Below, piece by piece: positions 63,940 through 64,000 of a DNA stretch of 64,000 bases (position 1 is the first letter of the stretch; every line of letters begins with the position of its first letter). The DNA lies in contig NZ_PIOB01000005.1 in the NCBI RefSeq assembly GCF_002909255.1, forward strand, positions 333,220 to 397,219. The letters run 5' to 3'. The DNA comes from Arenibacter hampyeongensis (GTDB lineage Bacteria; Bacteroidota; Bacteroidia; Flavobacteriales; Flavobacteriaceae). Under the pieces are notes generated by a model, which saw nothing but the letters and a program-made list of their open reading frames with translations, made no database searches and had not been told where the DNA came from. The translations under genes were made by a program, and so were the position numbers.

Positions 63940-64000
63940 ATGTTTCAAAATGATCTAATTTCCCTTCACATTTTACGACTATCATAGCAATAGCCAAATT

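Noticed and set aside
1..64000. CRISPR array, prophage or rRNA operon
   Set aside because: I found no spaced direct repeats of that size, no cluster of phage genes, and no rRNA sequence in the window.

Overview
The window looks like a chromosome segment of a marine-type flavobacterium (Bacteroidota, Flavobacteriaceae). The evidence is the AT-rich DNA, almost no Shine-Dalgarno sequences, repeated TAnnTTTG promoter boxes, many lipoproteins, an ExbB/ExbD/ExbD/PorT-like cluster, an rpoN-asnS neighbourhood, and the gene order rplM-rpsI-rpsB-tsf ... pyrH-frr. No single genus can be fixed from sequence alone.

Region 1 (1-5520) is accessory and partly decayed. It holds two paralogous acidic lipoproteins, the first cut by the window edge and by an in-frame TAG, and an amidohydrolase lipoprotein. 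A tyrosine integrase is joined to the last 59 codons of a cation diffusion facilitator gene. Just beyond the integrase lie the 3' half of a tRNA-Leu (probable attachment-site scar) and three 134-bp tandem repeats.

Region 2 (5520-15222) is metabolic: an FMN/iron-sulfur glutamate-synthase-like membrane protein, then a compact cluster (Nramp-like transporter, NAD epimerase, DHDPS-family aldolase, Tat-exported Gfo/Idh oxidoreductase) that reads like a catabolic pathway for an unknown small molecule. An exported esterase-like hydrolase and a Vat-type acetyltransferase follow. Decayed reading frames flank the cluster.

Region 3 (15223-28150) holds a large cyclase-TolB-TPR-AraC signalling protein, a zinc-free MDR reductase, small membrane or lipoprotein genes (one frameshifted), a planctomycete-style PSD1/DUF1501 pair, a sugar porter and Kdo transferase.

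Region 4 (28150-42300) is mostly housekeeping and envelope genes: a DegT aminotransferase with GalE, SucA/OdhB, retropepsin-like protease, TatD, asparaginase, tRNA-Ser(GGA), and the ExbB/ExbD/PorT-like cluster.

Region 5 (42300-64000) is core: rpoN, asnS, an MMPL transporter, frr-pyrH, an M61 peptidase inserted in opposite orientation, tsf-rpsB (with an unusual C-terminal extension), rpsI-rplM, polA, a Tat-exported glycosylasparaginase, cutC, two tandem metallophosphoesterases whose 3' halves are almost identical over 515 bp, and a thioredoxin-fold protein without CxxC. Strong bidirectional hairpin terminators separate convergent genes.

Best candidates for something new are the Nramp-like/aldolase/Gfo-Idh cluster, the cyclase-AraC fusion, and the sharply bounded metallophosphoesterase gene conversion. 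All functional calls come from reading motifs by eye, with no database search.
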